Assembly (NCBI GenBank): GCA_036495195.1 | Contig: DASXNH010000073.1 | Coordinates: forward strand, 1 to 13,411 | Length of the DNA: 13,411 bases | DNA from: Palsa-872 sp036495195 | GTDB taxonomy: Bacteria > Chloroflexota > Dormibacteria > Dormibacterales > Dormibacteraceae | Direction: 5' to 3' | Shown: positions 7,276 to 13,411 of the stretch, piece after piece | How the letters are laid out: the number at the start of each line of letters is the position of its first letter | How positions within the stretch are numbered: position 1 is the stretch's first letter | Notes under the pieces: generated by a model | The model's input: the letters and a program-made list of their open reading frames with translations, nothing else | What the model was told of the DNA's origin: nothing | Databases searched by the model: none | Position numbers and translations under genes: made by a program

Positions 7276-8153
7276 TGATCGGTCGGTCGATGGCCCGGCT
7301 GGCAAAGCTGCCGGCGCCGCTTCTCTTGGCGCCGGCGGCCTTCTGGTATCTGGCGTTCTTCGTGGTGCCCATCGGCTTCATCGCCGTTTTCAGCTTTCTC
7401 ACCTCGGCTGACTTCGGCGGCATCTCATATCAGCTGAGCCTCGAAAACTACCAGCGTCTGGCGCAGAGCTCGGTCTTCTTGAAGGTTTTCGCCAACACGC
7501 TGTGGATGGCGGCCGGCGGCACGGCGCTATGCCTGCTCGTCGGTTTTCCGCTCGCATACTTCCTGGCCACCCGAGCCGGGCGTTGGAAAAACCTGCTCCT
7601 CGTCATGCTGATCGTTCCGTTCTGGACCAGCTCGCTTACGAGGACGTATGCGTGGCTCATCCTCCTAGGAAACCACGGCCCGCTCGCCAGCGTGCTCACG
7701 CAGATGCATCTGCTTCACGGAGACCTGAACTTCCTTTACTCCTATAGCGCGATCCTGCTCGGGGTCACCTACAACTACCTGCCGCTGATGATCTTTCCGC
7801 TTTACGTGTCGCTTGAGCGCCTCGACAAACGGCTCATCGAAGCGGCGAAGGATTTGGGAGCAGGCAGGTGGCGGACATTTCGGCGCGTGACGGTCCCGCT
7901 GACGATGCCCGGCATCGTGATCGGTTCCCTGCTTGTCTTCATTCCTCTGATGGGCGAGTACCTTGTGCCGTCGATCCTCGGCGGTGCCCGCAGCTTCATG
8001 ATCGGAAATCTGATCGGCGACGAGTTCATCAGCGCCCACGACTGGGCTTTCGGATCGGCGCTGGCGATGGGCGTGATCCTCATCCTCATGGTTCTGATCA
8101 CCATCTACTTCCGCGTCGCCAGGCGCGTGACCTCAGCCGAGCTGGCGCTCTGA
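7275..8153 (+). CDS. potB: Polyamine ABC transporter permease (PotB-type)
   Basis: The 292-residue inner-membrane permease has about six hydrophobic helices, the first at about 14-42. The cytoplasmic EAA loop, IEAAKDLGAGRWRTFRRV followed by TVPLTMPGI, contacts the ATPase. The GEYLVPSILGG segment after it is typical of PotB/PotH. It forms the heterodimeric channel with the following gene product. GTG at 7275 overlaps the binding-protein stop by one base. An in-frame ATG at 7290 is an alternative, but neither has a good Shine-Dalgarno site, so translation probably depends on coupling. The stop TGA overlaps the next ATG as TGATG. Confidence 0.92.
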   Translation: MIGRSMARLAKLPAPLLLAPAAFWYLAFFVVPIGFIAVFSFLTSADFGGISYQLSLENYQRLAQSSVFLKVFANTLWMAAGGTALCLLVGFPLAYFLATRAGRWKNLLLVMLIVPFWTSSLTRTYAWLILLGNHGPLASVLTQMHLLHGDLNFLYSYSAILLGVTYNYLPLMIFPLYVSLERLDKRLIEAAKDLGAGRWRTFRRVTVPLTMPGIVIGSLLVFIPLMGEYLVPSILGGARSFMIGNLIGDEFISAHDWAFGSALAMGVILILMVLITIYFRVARRVTSAELAL

Positions 8154-9052
8154 TGGCCACCGCGGCGCACCGCCTTTCAGTGACACCGCGCCTTGCCAAG
8201 CGAGACCGTATCGCCGGTTGGTTCGACCCCATGCTGCGCGTCTGGACGGGCGCGGTTTACGCATTCTTTTTCCTCCCGATCCTGTTCGTCATCGTCTTCT
8301 CGTTCAACTCATCGCGGCTTGTCGCCGTTTGGGGTGGGTTCTCGCTGAAGTGGTATGGGACCGCTTGGACCGACCCCGCGGTCCTGGCGGCTCTGCGCAC
8401 GAGCCTCATCGTCGCTGCGGCCAACGCCGTGCTCGCGGTCGCGTTCGGGACGCTTGCCGCGGTCGGGATGGTGAGAGTTGGCAAGCGACTGCGCGCCTTG
8501 TTCGACACGATGGTCTACGGCACGATCGTCACGCCAGAGATCGTGATTGCAATCGCTTCGTTGCTGTTCTTCGTGACCATCAACTTCGACCTGGGCATCC
8601 CAACCATCGTCATCGCGCACGTCGTCTACAACACGAGCATCGTGGCGCTCATCGTCAGGGCAAGGCTGGCGGGCATGGATCGCACGCTCGAAGAGGCAGC
8701 GCAGGATCTTGGTGCCACGCCCTTGCGGACCTTATGGCGCGTGACCATCCCCTTGCTTTATCCGGCAATCCTTGCGGGCGGCCTACTGGCGTTCACCTTC
8801 TCGTTCGACGACTTCGTGCTGACGTTTTTCGTCGCCGGCGCGGGCTCGACCACATTGCCGTTGCTGATCTTTTCGATGCTCAGGTTTGGCGTCTCACCAG
8901 TCGTCAATGCAATCGCAACTGTGATGTTGGTGGTGACCCTTACCTGCATCTTTGCGGCCTCGGCGGTAATCCGGCGGCACGGGCGAGGCGAGGGCGAAGC
9001 GGGCTTGCTGCTGGCGGCTGCGCGAACCGCAACCGACACTCGTACCCCATGA
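8153..9052 (+). CDS. potC: Polyamine ABC transporter permease (PotC-type)
   Basis: The 299-residue second permease has an N-terminal cytoplasmic tail, a first helix at about 33-51 (FFFLPILFVIVFSFN), and about six helices overall. The EAA loop reads EEAAQDLGATPLRTLWRV. The downstream AFTFSFDDFVLTFFVAG stretch is diagnostic of PotC/PotI. An open frame continues upstream on the same frame, but the ATG at 8153 overlapping the PotB-type stop is the natural start and gives the normal length. The tail after the last helix is Arg/Ala-rich and not conserved. Its TGA overlaps the regulator's ATG in the sequence ATGA, so the regulator is translated from the same message. Confidence 0.92.
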   Translation: MATAAHRLSVTPRLAKRDRIAGWFDPMLRVWTGAVYAFFFLPILFVIVFSFNSSRLVAVWGGFSLKWYGTAWTDPAVLAALRTSLIVAAANAVLAVAFGTLAAVGMVRVGKRLRALFDTMVYGTIVTPEIVIAIASLLFFVTINFDLGIPTIVIAHVVYNTSIVALIVRARLAGMDRTLEEAAQDLGATPLRTLWRVTIPLLYPAILAGGLLAFTFSFDDFVLTFFVAGAGSTTLPLLIFSMLRFGVSPVVNAIATVMLVVTLTCIFAASAVIRRHGRGEGEAGLLLAAARTATDTRTP

Positions 9053-9597
9053 CAGAGACGCTCGGGGCCACGATTCGAAAAGCCCGCGAGAAGCGAGGCC
9101 AATCACTCAAGCAGCTCGCCCAGGCGACCGGCCTGACCCAGAGCTTCCACTCCCAGGTGGAGAACGACAGGACGTCGCCGTCTGTGGCGTCGCTGCGCAA
9201 GATCGCCGAAGCCCTCGAGACCTCGATCGGAACGTTCTTCGCCGGCGGGAACCCGAACGGGCGGCTTGTGCGAAAGGCAGACCGCGCCATGCTGACCCAT
9301 CCCCAGCGGCGCTGGCGGGACTCCCTGCTGACCCCCAGCCTGACCGGAAAGCTGATGGTGATCTTCACCGAGATCGAGCCGGGGGGCGGCTCGGGAGACG
9401 AGGCCTACTCGCACCGATCCGACGAGGAATGCGTCGTTCTGCTCAAGGGCAAGCTCGACTTCTGGGTTGGCGAGGAGCTGTACCACCTGCGGGCCGGTGA
9501 CTCCCTGACCTTCGAAAGCCGGATCCCTCACAAGAACCACAACCCAGGCCCCGGGGCTGCCGAAGTCCTCTGGATAATGACACCCCCTTCGTATTAG
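9049..9597 (+). CDS. XRE-cupin transcriptional regulator (PuuR-like)
   Basis: The 182-residue regulator has an XRE-type helix-turn-helix at about 6-62 (SLKQLAQATGLTQSFHSQVEN) and a C-terminal cupin at about 108-177. Cupin residues that could bind a metal or ligand are His122 and Glu126/Glu127 in motif 1 (SHRSDEE) and His161 and His164 in motif 2 (IPHKNHN). Length and domain order match E. coli PuuR (about 185 residues), which controls putrescine use; this family also includes regulators of other small metabolites. Placement as the last gene of the transporter operon, with a 4-base ATGA overlap, suggests feedback control of polyamine uptake, which is inference. Equating it with PuuR itself would go too far. 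Confidence 0.88.
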   Translation: MTETLGATIRKAREKRGQSLKQLAQATGLTQSFHSQVENDRTSPSVASLRKIAEALETSIGTFFAGGNPNGRLVRKADRAMLTHPQRRWRDSLLTPSLTGKLMVIFTEIEPGGGSGDEAYSHRSDEECVVLLKGKLDFWVGEELYHLRAGDSLTFESRIPHKNHNPGPGAAEVLWIMTPPSY

Positions 9598-9613
9598 GGC
9601 CTCGAATACGAAG
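9587..9613 (+). terminator. 9-bp perfect hairpin over the operon's last stop codon
   Basis: CTTCGTATT at 9587-9595 pairs perfectly with AATACGAAG at 9605-9613 across a nine-base loop. The left arm contains the last codons and the first base of the TAG stop. No T-tract follows, so it is an atypical terminator or a 3'-end stabilising structure for the transporter/regulator message. Confidence 0.5.
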
Positions 9614-9845
9614 TGCTACGCGGCTTTACACACCTCGCTTGGCGACAAAGAGTCCGGCGCCCACGATCGTGGATGGGGTGTCCTCTCCAAGTAGCAGCCC
9701 ATGTGTGGCGGTTGACTTTGACGGCGACGTGATCCCGTCTAGCCACCCAGCCGGCCTCTGACCGCCGAAGGTCAAGTGTGGAGGGCGTCCGGCTCTGGAG
9801 ACCTCCGGTCTGACATGGGCCCGCCTCGCTAGCGCCCGCCGACCG
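9614..9845. other. Convergent gap, no gene seen
   Basis: No reading frame with coding character is visible between the transporter operon and the convergent DsrE-family gene. Two small inverted repeats are present: AGACC/GGTCT at 9799-9803 and 9807-9811 with a three-base loop, and CTAGCG/CGCTAG at 9829-9834 and 9844-9849. The second overlaps the DsrE-family stop codon and could weakly end the minus-strand message. Neither has a T-tract. Confidence 0.4.
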
Positions 9846-10211
9846 CTAGGCGAAAGCTACAGTTCGGGCACCCGCCACGATCTCCTCCACCACCTTCGCC
9901 GCGCCTACGATCTTCACGCCTTCAGAGAGCTGGTCCTGAGTGATCCCTCTGGGCTTGGTGCACGCGCCGCACAACCACACGCTCCCCCCGTTGGCAACGA
10001 ACTCCCTCAGCAGGTCGGAGAGCTTTGGCAGCCCGGGCGCCTCGATCGCTTCCGTGCCACCGGTAACTCCCAGCCGCACCGCTTCGACCGTACAGAGAAC
10101 AACAGCCTGTTGGCCGGCGGTGGCCGCAATGTTGGCCGCCACGAACGGAAGCGTCGCCCGCTCCCCGTTTTCAGAACCCCATGTGCAGTTGAAGATCAGT
10201 GTCGGGCTCAC
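9846..10211 (-). CDS. DsrE-family protein
   Basis: The 121-residue protein has the DsrE/TusD-like flavodoxin-type fold pattern: an N-terminal strand (TLIFNCTWGS), a helix (LPFVAANIAA), and the strand AVVLCTVEAV. The key segment VWLCGACTKPRGI has Cys81 and Cys84, followed by EGVKIVGAAKVVEEI. This cysteine loop and the closing VGAA helix are typical of stand-alone DsrE-family proteins in bacteria that carry out sulfur transfer or related thiol chemistry; the exact substrate is unknown. Its GTG start overlaps the stop of the SnoaL-TusA gene in GTGA, so it is translationally coupled to a TusA-like partner. TusA-DsrE pairs are a known sulfur-relay combination. Confidence 0.82.
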   Translation of the reverse strand: MSPTLIFNCTWGSENGERATLPFVAANIAATAGQQAVVLCTVEAVRLGVTGGTEAIEAPGLPKLSDLLREFVANGGSVWLCGACTKPRGITQDQLSEGVKIVGAAKVVEEIVAGARTVAFA

Positions 10212-10837
10212 CTCCGCCTCTCGACGGTTATTCTCAAGACGCCTGCCGCCTGGTCTTCGACCGACGTGACCGAATGTCCGAGCATCCTGGCAAGCGGCGG
10301 AATATCCTCCCTCGCCGCAGGATCGCGGACTATCGCAACCAAAGAGCCGCCAATCGCGACAGACGCGATCTGTCGCCGAAACTCCTGCGCCAGGCCGTCA
10401 GCGCAGCCCATGTCTCCGGCATCAAAGACGCACACCTGTGGGCCCTCCGGCTGTGACTCTCGAATGAAGCCGGAGCAAAGCAGATCGATCCCGCGAATCC
10501 GATCCGACCCGACGTCGATGAACGCTGTCTGCTCGATTAGCTCCCACGACTCACCATCGCGCATGAGGCGGAAGCGCCAGCTCGCACGCTGCCGCGGTCC
10601 GATCTCGTCGCGGGCGCAGGTCAGAACCTGAAACTCTGATGCAGAACTGAACCACTTCTCGATCCTCCTGCTTATCTCATCGCCGCCGACCAGGGCCTCC
10701 GGCCCTCGAGGCAGCAGCAGGCGCGCCTGAGCGGCAGGCTCCAGGCAGGTCGCAAGCTGCTCGAAGTCGCGGACTGTGAGCGCCTCGAGGAAGCGGTCCA
10801 CCGCAGTGGCTGCAGCCGGCGCGATGGGCTGCATCAC
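10208..10837 (-). CDS. SnoaL/NTF2-like and TusA-like fusion protein
   Basis: The 209-residue protein has two parts. Residues about 10-127 follow the SnoaL/NTF2 cone pattern: helix AVDRFLEALTVRDFEQLATCL, then GGDEISRRIEKWF, a strand pair with WRFRLMRDGESWELIEQTAF, and closing RIRGIDLLCSGF. Residues about 136-206 follow the TusA/SirA pattern: VFDAGDMGC, helix LAQEFRRQI, GGSLVAIVRDP, AAREDIPPLARMLGH and a final strand. TusA's sulfur-carrying Cys is kept as Cys145, but the CPxP motif is CADG, so both prolines are gone. The SnoaL part may bind a small ligand; the TusA part may carry sulfur or only act as a binding module. The GTG at 10837 overlaps the upstream stop in GTGA; ATG at 10834 is an equal alternative. 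An AGAGG site lies at about 10844-10848. Confidence 0.78.
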   Translation of the reverse strand: MMQPIAPAAATAVDRFLEALTVRDFEQLATCLEPAAQARLLLPRGPEALVGGDEISRRIEKWFSSASEFQVLTCARDEIGPRQRASWRFRLMRDGESWELIEQTAFIDVGSDRIRGIDLLCSGFIRESQPEGPQVCVFDAGDMGCADGLAQEFRRQIASVAIGGSLVAIVRDPAAREDIPPLARMLGHSVTSVEDQAAGVLRITVERRR

Positions 10838-11409
10838 CTACCGGCCTCTACCGCGCGGCCGGCGGCCACGTCGTGCGGCTCGGGGTGCGCGCGGGCGGTG
10901 GCCTCGGCATCCTCGATGAGGTTTCGGAAACCTCGACCGGCATACATCGGGATGCCTACCCGCCACATCATCTGCCGGATCACCGGGAGCGCCAGCCTGA
11001 GGAATGGGTTGGTGATCTGCTGCTGGGTCATCGTGTAAGTCACGCTGGATCCGCCCTCGACCAAGGCGAGCTCGTATCGGTGCGTGTAGCGCGCCATCAT
11101 CGCTTTTGGGCCGCTCCCGACCTTGCCCTCGGTCACGAACTCAAACGTTGACGGGCGAACTGCCGCGCTCACGGTCGAGCTGTCTTTCCAGCGCTTGCCC
11201 GACATGGGAATCGTCCCCGTGGTGGCGAAGATCGTCCCCACCCTGGCAGGGCCGTCGGGCGCCTCCAGGGAAAGCAGCCGGAAGTCGGCGCGCTGGTTCG
11301 CACCACACCATCGGAGGTGCGAGCGCAAGTCCGCGAGCATGTCGTACACCACCTCGGGTGGTGCGGCACAGGTCCTAGAAAAGCGCGCCGCCGGTAAACG
11401 CTGCTGCAT
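10834..11409 (-). CDS. SRPBCC-family (START/polyketide cyclase-like) protein
   Basis: The 191-residue protein has the helix-grip pattern: FSRTCAAPPEVVYDMLADL at the start, strand FRLLSLEAPDGPARVGTIF, then FEFVTEGKVG, a central TYTMTQQQI strand, and a long C-terminal helix FRNLIEDAEATARA. This fold forms a hydrophobic cavity for lipids or small molecules; no catalytic set can be named. It resembles the SRPBCC proteins of actinobacterial type that act as ligand binders. The ATG at 11409 is chosen because AGGAG (11418-11422) lies eight bases upstream; an in-frame ATG at 11445 would add 12 residues covering that site. It is the first gene of a three-gene minus-strand unit, and its stop overlaps the next gene's start. 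Confidence 0.82.
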   Translation of the reverse strand: MQQRLPAARFSRTCAAPPEVVYDMLADLRSHLRWCGANQRADFRLLSLEAPDGPARVGTIFATTGTIPMSGKRWKDSSTVSAAVRPSTFEFVTEGKVGSGPKAMMARYTHRYELALVEGGSSVTYTMTQQQITNPFLRLALPVIRQMMWRVGIPMYAGRGFRNLIEDAEATARAHPEPHDVAAGRAVEAGR

Positions 11410-11417
11410 CCTAATGA

Positions 11418-11422
11418 CTCCT
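11418..11422 (-). promoter_or_regulatory. Shine-Dalgarno AGGAG setting the start at 11409
   Basis: AGGAG on the minus strand ends eight bases before ATG at 11409. This favours that start over the in-frame ATG at 11445. Confidence 0.75.
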
Positions 11423-11506
11423 GTCCACTGAAATTTTCGAGGCATCCGCCGACGGTCCCGCCATGGACCAAGGCTAGGAGCAGGTGATCAGCACGGCATC
11501 AACCGT

Positions 11507-13102
11507 TCAGTCGATCTTTGCGCCCGGGGACACCTGGATCAGGTCGTGCTCGAGAGCGAAAAGCGTCGCCCCTGACCTTGTGGTCACAGCCATCTTGCCG
11601 TACAGGTTTATGACGTGGGTGTGAACCGTGGCCTCCGCTATATAGAGCCTGCGAGCGATCTGCTTGTTGGTTTCACCCCGGGCCAGCAACCTCAGAACGT
11701 CCACTTCGCGGTCGGTCAGACCGGCCGGCCAGGAGCTCTTAGCGCGATTCGCGGCGGATGCGTGGCCGGAGGCCGCCAGCACCGCATCCACAGCGCGTCG
11801 GTCGAGCTTGCCGGCCGCCACATCGCGGCGTAGCTCGGCAGCCGCCTCCTCGCGATTCAGGGCAGGTCTCCAGGAGCGAGCTTCGGTCATCGATTGGTAT
11901 GCCTCGGCAACCACAAGGATGCGGGGACCAAACGGAATCGCCGCGGCCGGAAGACTTCGGTGGTAACCGGATCCATCCATGTGCTCGTGATGCAGCCCTG
12001 CAACATCACCGGACGGCCGCATAGGCTCGCAGACGCTCATGATCCTTTGGCTGTGGTAGGCATGCAGGTGTACCCGCGCCCACTCAGCCGGGTTCAGAGT
12101 CCCGCGCTTGATCCAAACCTGATTTGGAATGCTGAGGTTTCCCAGGTCATGGACCTGGGCAGCCCGCCGCAGGGTGGTGATCTCGGCGGCACCAAGCCCC
12201 GCGGCCGCCCCGGCATCTTCCACCAGACGCGCGAGGCGCGCCGAGTGTCCGTGCGTATAGCTGGACTTGAGATCGACGAAATCGGCCAGCGCCCCGCTCA
12301 CGTCATCCAGGTGAGACCTGGCGACTCGCCTGTGGGGCTCAGGCTCGGCCGCCAGCGCCTCTTCCCAGACCGAAGGCCCATCGATTGACGGAACGATCTG
12401 ACGACTGTTCTGCAGCCATAGCCTCGCCAGCTCTGGATCGAACTCGCTTCCACTCCGATCGCGCACCACGGCGTCCGCCGCTTCGACTCCGCCGACGTGG
12501 TGATAGGTCTGGGCCACGTGCACCAGATGGACAAGCCGCGAAATGGCGGATTGGGCCTCCCCGCTCGGCACGCCGAGAAAGACCTTGCCGTCCCATCGTG
12601 CATACGCGTAGGCGAGCGAGGACGTGACCTGGGCGGTGGCACCAAGTCTTTCCGACAACCTGACCGCGACTTCGGCGATGTTGGCGAAGGCCTCGGGGAC
12701 GCTCTGACCCGTTGCTATGAACGCAGCCAAACCTCGAGCCCAGTCCGCCGGCCCCCATTGGCGGGCGAGCTTGCCCACCACGATTCGCAGGAGCTCAGGC
12801 CGATTGGTGAAATCTGCCTCCGAGAGCCAATGCCGCACGCTCACGTCGTCGCCGGCCCCCATGCGGCTCTGAGCGTCGACGGCCCCGGTACAGCCGACGT
12901 GGTAAAGCAGCGCAAGGTAGAAGACGTCTGAGAGGTCGTCAGCTGACCAGCCTGCCAGCCGACCCAGCTGGACCGCAAGCAAGGCATCGCGCAGGGCGCT
13001 TTCGGCCGGCACGTCATGGGCGAGATCGCTGGCCAGCGAAACCGTGGCCAGCAGCTCTGCGAGCCGTAGTCCCAGATTGGAGTCGACCGGGTCACGAGGC
13101 AA
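11507..13102 (-). CDS. HD-GYP-like phosphohydrolase with C-terminal LuxR helix-turn-helix
   Basis: This is a large cytoplasmic regulator of about 531 residues (536 from the upstream TTG at 13117; residue numbers here use that longer form). The first half, about 17-235, looks like a degenerate HD-GYP domain: YHVGC replaces HDxGK near 72-76, and ARWDGKVFLGVPSGE echoes HHERWDGxGYPxGL. The second HD-GYP domain, about 285-420, keeps His289, the HD pair His323-Asp324, His350/His355 and HHEHMDGSGYH (376-386), but HDLGN replaces HDIGK and GYH replaces GYP. A LuxR helix-turn-helix ends the protein at about 463-530 (GLTDREVDVLRLLARGETNKQIA). HD-GYP domains classically hydrolyse cyclic di-GMP, but such LuxR fusions are not well characterised. 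GAGGA (13111-13115) eight bases before TTG 13102 supports the shorter start. Confidence 0.85.
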   Translation of the reverse strand: MPRDPVDSNLGLRLAELLATVSLASDLAHDVPAESALRDALLAVQLGRLAGWSADDLSDVFYLALLYHVGCTGAVDAQSRMGAGDDVSVRHWLSEADFTNRPELLRIVVGKLARQWGPADWARGLAAFIATGQSVPEAFANIAEVAVRLSERLGATAQVTSSLAYAYARWDGKVFLGVPSGEAQSAISRLVHLVHVAQTYHHVGGVEAADAVVRDRSGSEFDPELARLWLQNSRQIVPSIDGPSVWEEALAAEPEPHRRVARSHLDDVSGALADFVDLKSSYTHGHSARLARLVEDAGAAAGLGAAEITTLRRAAQVHDLGNLSIPNQVWIKRGTLNPAEWARVHLHAYHSQRIMSVCEPMRPSGDVAGLHHEHMDGSGYHRSLPAAAIPFGPRILVVAEAYQSMTEARSWRPALNREEAAAELRRDVAAGKLDRRAVDAVLAASGHASAANRAKSSWPAGLTDREVDVLRLLARGETNKQIARRLYIAEATVHTHVINLYGKMAVTTRSGATLFALEHDLIQVSPGAKID

Positions 13103-13128
13103 TGCTTTCGTCCTCAACGTTTCGGCCG

Positions 13129-13134
13129 ATTATC
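13129..13134 (-). promoter_or_regulatory. Candidate -10 box (GATAAT) for the HD-GYP/LuxR gene
   Basis: On the minus strand GATAAT matches the TATAAT consensus at five of six positions. It would give a leader of about 20 bases before the TTG at 13102, enough to hold the GAGGA site. No good -35 is visible 16-18 bases further upstream. Confidence 0.3.
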
Positions 13135-13225
13135 CAGGGTGTCGAGCGGATCTAACGAGTGCCCAGCCCCCGCGACCACGCCGAGCACGGCGCTCACCAT
13201 TGGCGTTAGGCCGCGAGACTGAAGG

Positions 13226-13253
13226 TGGAGCGGGAGACGGGCTTCGAACCCGT
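13226..13253 (-). other. 3' fragment of tRNA-Gly, likely attachment-site remnant
   Basis: On the minus strand this is a complete T-arm (stem ACGGG/CCCGT with loop TTCGAAG), then the acceptor 3' strand CTCCCGC, discriminator T and encoded CCA. The CTCCCGCTCCA ending matches bacterial tRNA-Gly, whose 5' strand would be GCGGGAG. No GCGGGAG, D-arm or glycine anticodon arm occurs at the expected distance (to about 13299), so this is not a working tRNA. Such 3' tRNA duplications mark the far end of elements inserted by tyrosine recombinases. The orientation puts the element to the right. Confidence 0.75.
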
Positions 13254-13295
13254 CGCGGCCACGTTCAAGAATCGCCGTTTGTATTCGGGAAGCGC

Positions 13296-13330
13296 GCACC
13301 GAGGCGCACCAAAAGGCACCGAAACGCGCC
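13296..13330. repeat. 10-bp phased GCACC direct repeats
   Basis: GCACC occurs at 13296-13300, 13306-13310 and 13316-13320, with the variant GCGCC at 13326-13330. The spacing is exactly 10 bp, so all copies face the same side of the helix. They lie just beyond the tRNA fragment, where integrase arm-type or accessory-protein sites would be expected. Confidence 0.5.
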
Positions 13331-13333
13331 CCG

Positions 13334-13355
13334 GTAGGGGGCAGCGTAGGGGGCA
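13334..13355. repeat. Tandem GTAGGGGGCA repeat, 12-bp period
   Basis: GTAGGGGGCA occurs at 13334-13343 and 13346-13355, identical and separated by two bases. Its position beside the tRNA fragment is compatible with paired arm-type recombinase sites. Confidence 0.5.
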
Positions 13356-13380
13356 AACTGTGAACGGCCGAGGTAGCGCG

Positions 13381-13411
13381 TCAGCCCAACCGATCCCGGA
13401 ACAGGGCGTCC
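13381..13411 (-). CDS. Possible C-terminal end of a gene continuing beyond the window
   Basis: On the minus strand a frame enters from the right edge and ends at TGA (13381-13383) with the residues DALFRDRLG. An Ala/Leu-rich short tail like this is seen in some recombinase C-termini, and the 3' end would face the attachment-site remnant, as in actinobacterial int-att arrangements. Nine residues cannot identify a family, and another minus-strand frame is also open from the edge to about 13268. Confidence 0.2.
   Translation of the reverse strand, partial: DALFRDRLG

Noticed and set aside
7868..8152. Upstream extension of the PotC-type permease reading frame
   Set aside because: The frame is open, but it lies inside the PotB-type gene out of frame. 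The ATG at 8153 in TGATG gives the normal length and motif layout.
8218..9048. Upstream extension of the regulator reading frame
   Set aside because: It lies within the PotC-type gene in another frame and is Arg-rich. The ATGA overlap at 9049 and the helix-turn-helix at residue 6 fix the true start.
11454..11469. GGTCC/GGACC inverted repeat between the regulator and the SRPBCC gene as a terminator
   Set aside because: It has only a 5-bp stem and no T-tract; this is expected by chance in such GC-rich sequence.
13226..13300. A complete tRNA-Gly gene
   Set aside because: The T-arm and acceptor 3' strand are perfect, but no GCGGGAG 5' strand, D-arm or glycine anticodon arm exists at the required distance.
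1..13411. CRISPR array, insertion sequence or rRNA
   Set aside because: No regularly spaced repeats of 25-40 bases, no transposase motifs with terminal repeats and no rRNA-like segments were seen.

Overview
The window comes from a high-GC bacterium with frequent GTG and TTG starts, tightly packed and translationally coupled genes, and Tat/lipoprotein export. This fits a high-GC soil or sediment lineage such as Actinomycetota or a Dormibacterota/Chloroflexota-like group. The lineage is inferred from style only, because no rRNA or marker gene is present.

Left part (about 1-2530): a small anchored secreted protein converges on a glycerophosphodiester phosphodiesterase gene. A divergent short-chain dehydrogenase follows, whose usual catalytic Tyr is Phe, and it converges on a small NIPSNAP-like gene. 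Both convergent pairs overlap at their stop codons.

Middle left (2556-4935): a 12-bp direct repeat with a 22-bp period precedes a two-component unit. The unit holds a two-helix membrane protein, an OmpR-type response regulator and a histidine kinase with almost no extracytoplasmic sensor. A perfect 12-bp hairpin lies between the membrane protein and the regulator.

Centre (5031-9597): a polyamine ABC transporter operon in the order ATPase, Tat-type lipoprotein binding protein, permease, permease, then an XRE-cupin regulator of the PuuR type. From the binding protein onward every junction overlaps by 1-4 bases, so the regulator is made together with the transporter. A 9-bp perfect hairpin over the regulator's stop codon closes the operon.

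Right, minus strand (9846-13102): a three-gene coupled operon encodes an SRPBCC protein, a SnoaL/NTF2-TusA fusion lacking the TusA prolines, and a DsrE-family protein. Upstream of it is a large regulator made of a degenerate HD-GYP-like half, a more intact HD-GYP domain and a LuxR helix-turn-helix. The SRPBCC/TusA-fusion/DsrE cassette is the best candidate here for an undescribed small system.

Right edge (13226-13411): a 28-base 3' fragment of tRNA-Gly with no 5' half, then two families of short direct repeats, then the end of a minus-strand reading frame. Together these look like the attachment-site end of an integrated element that continues to the right.
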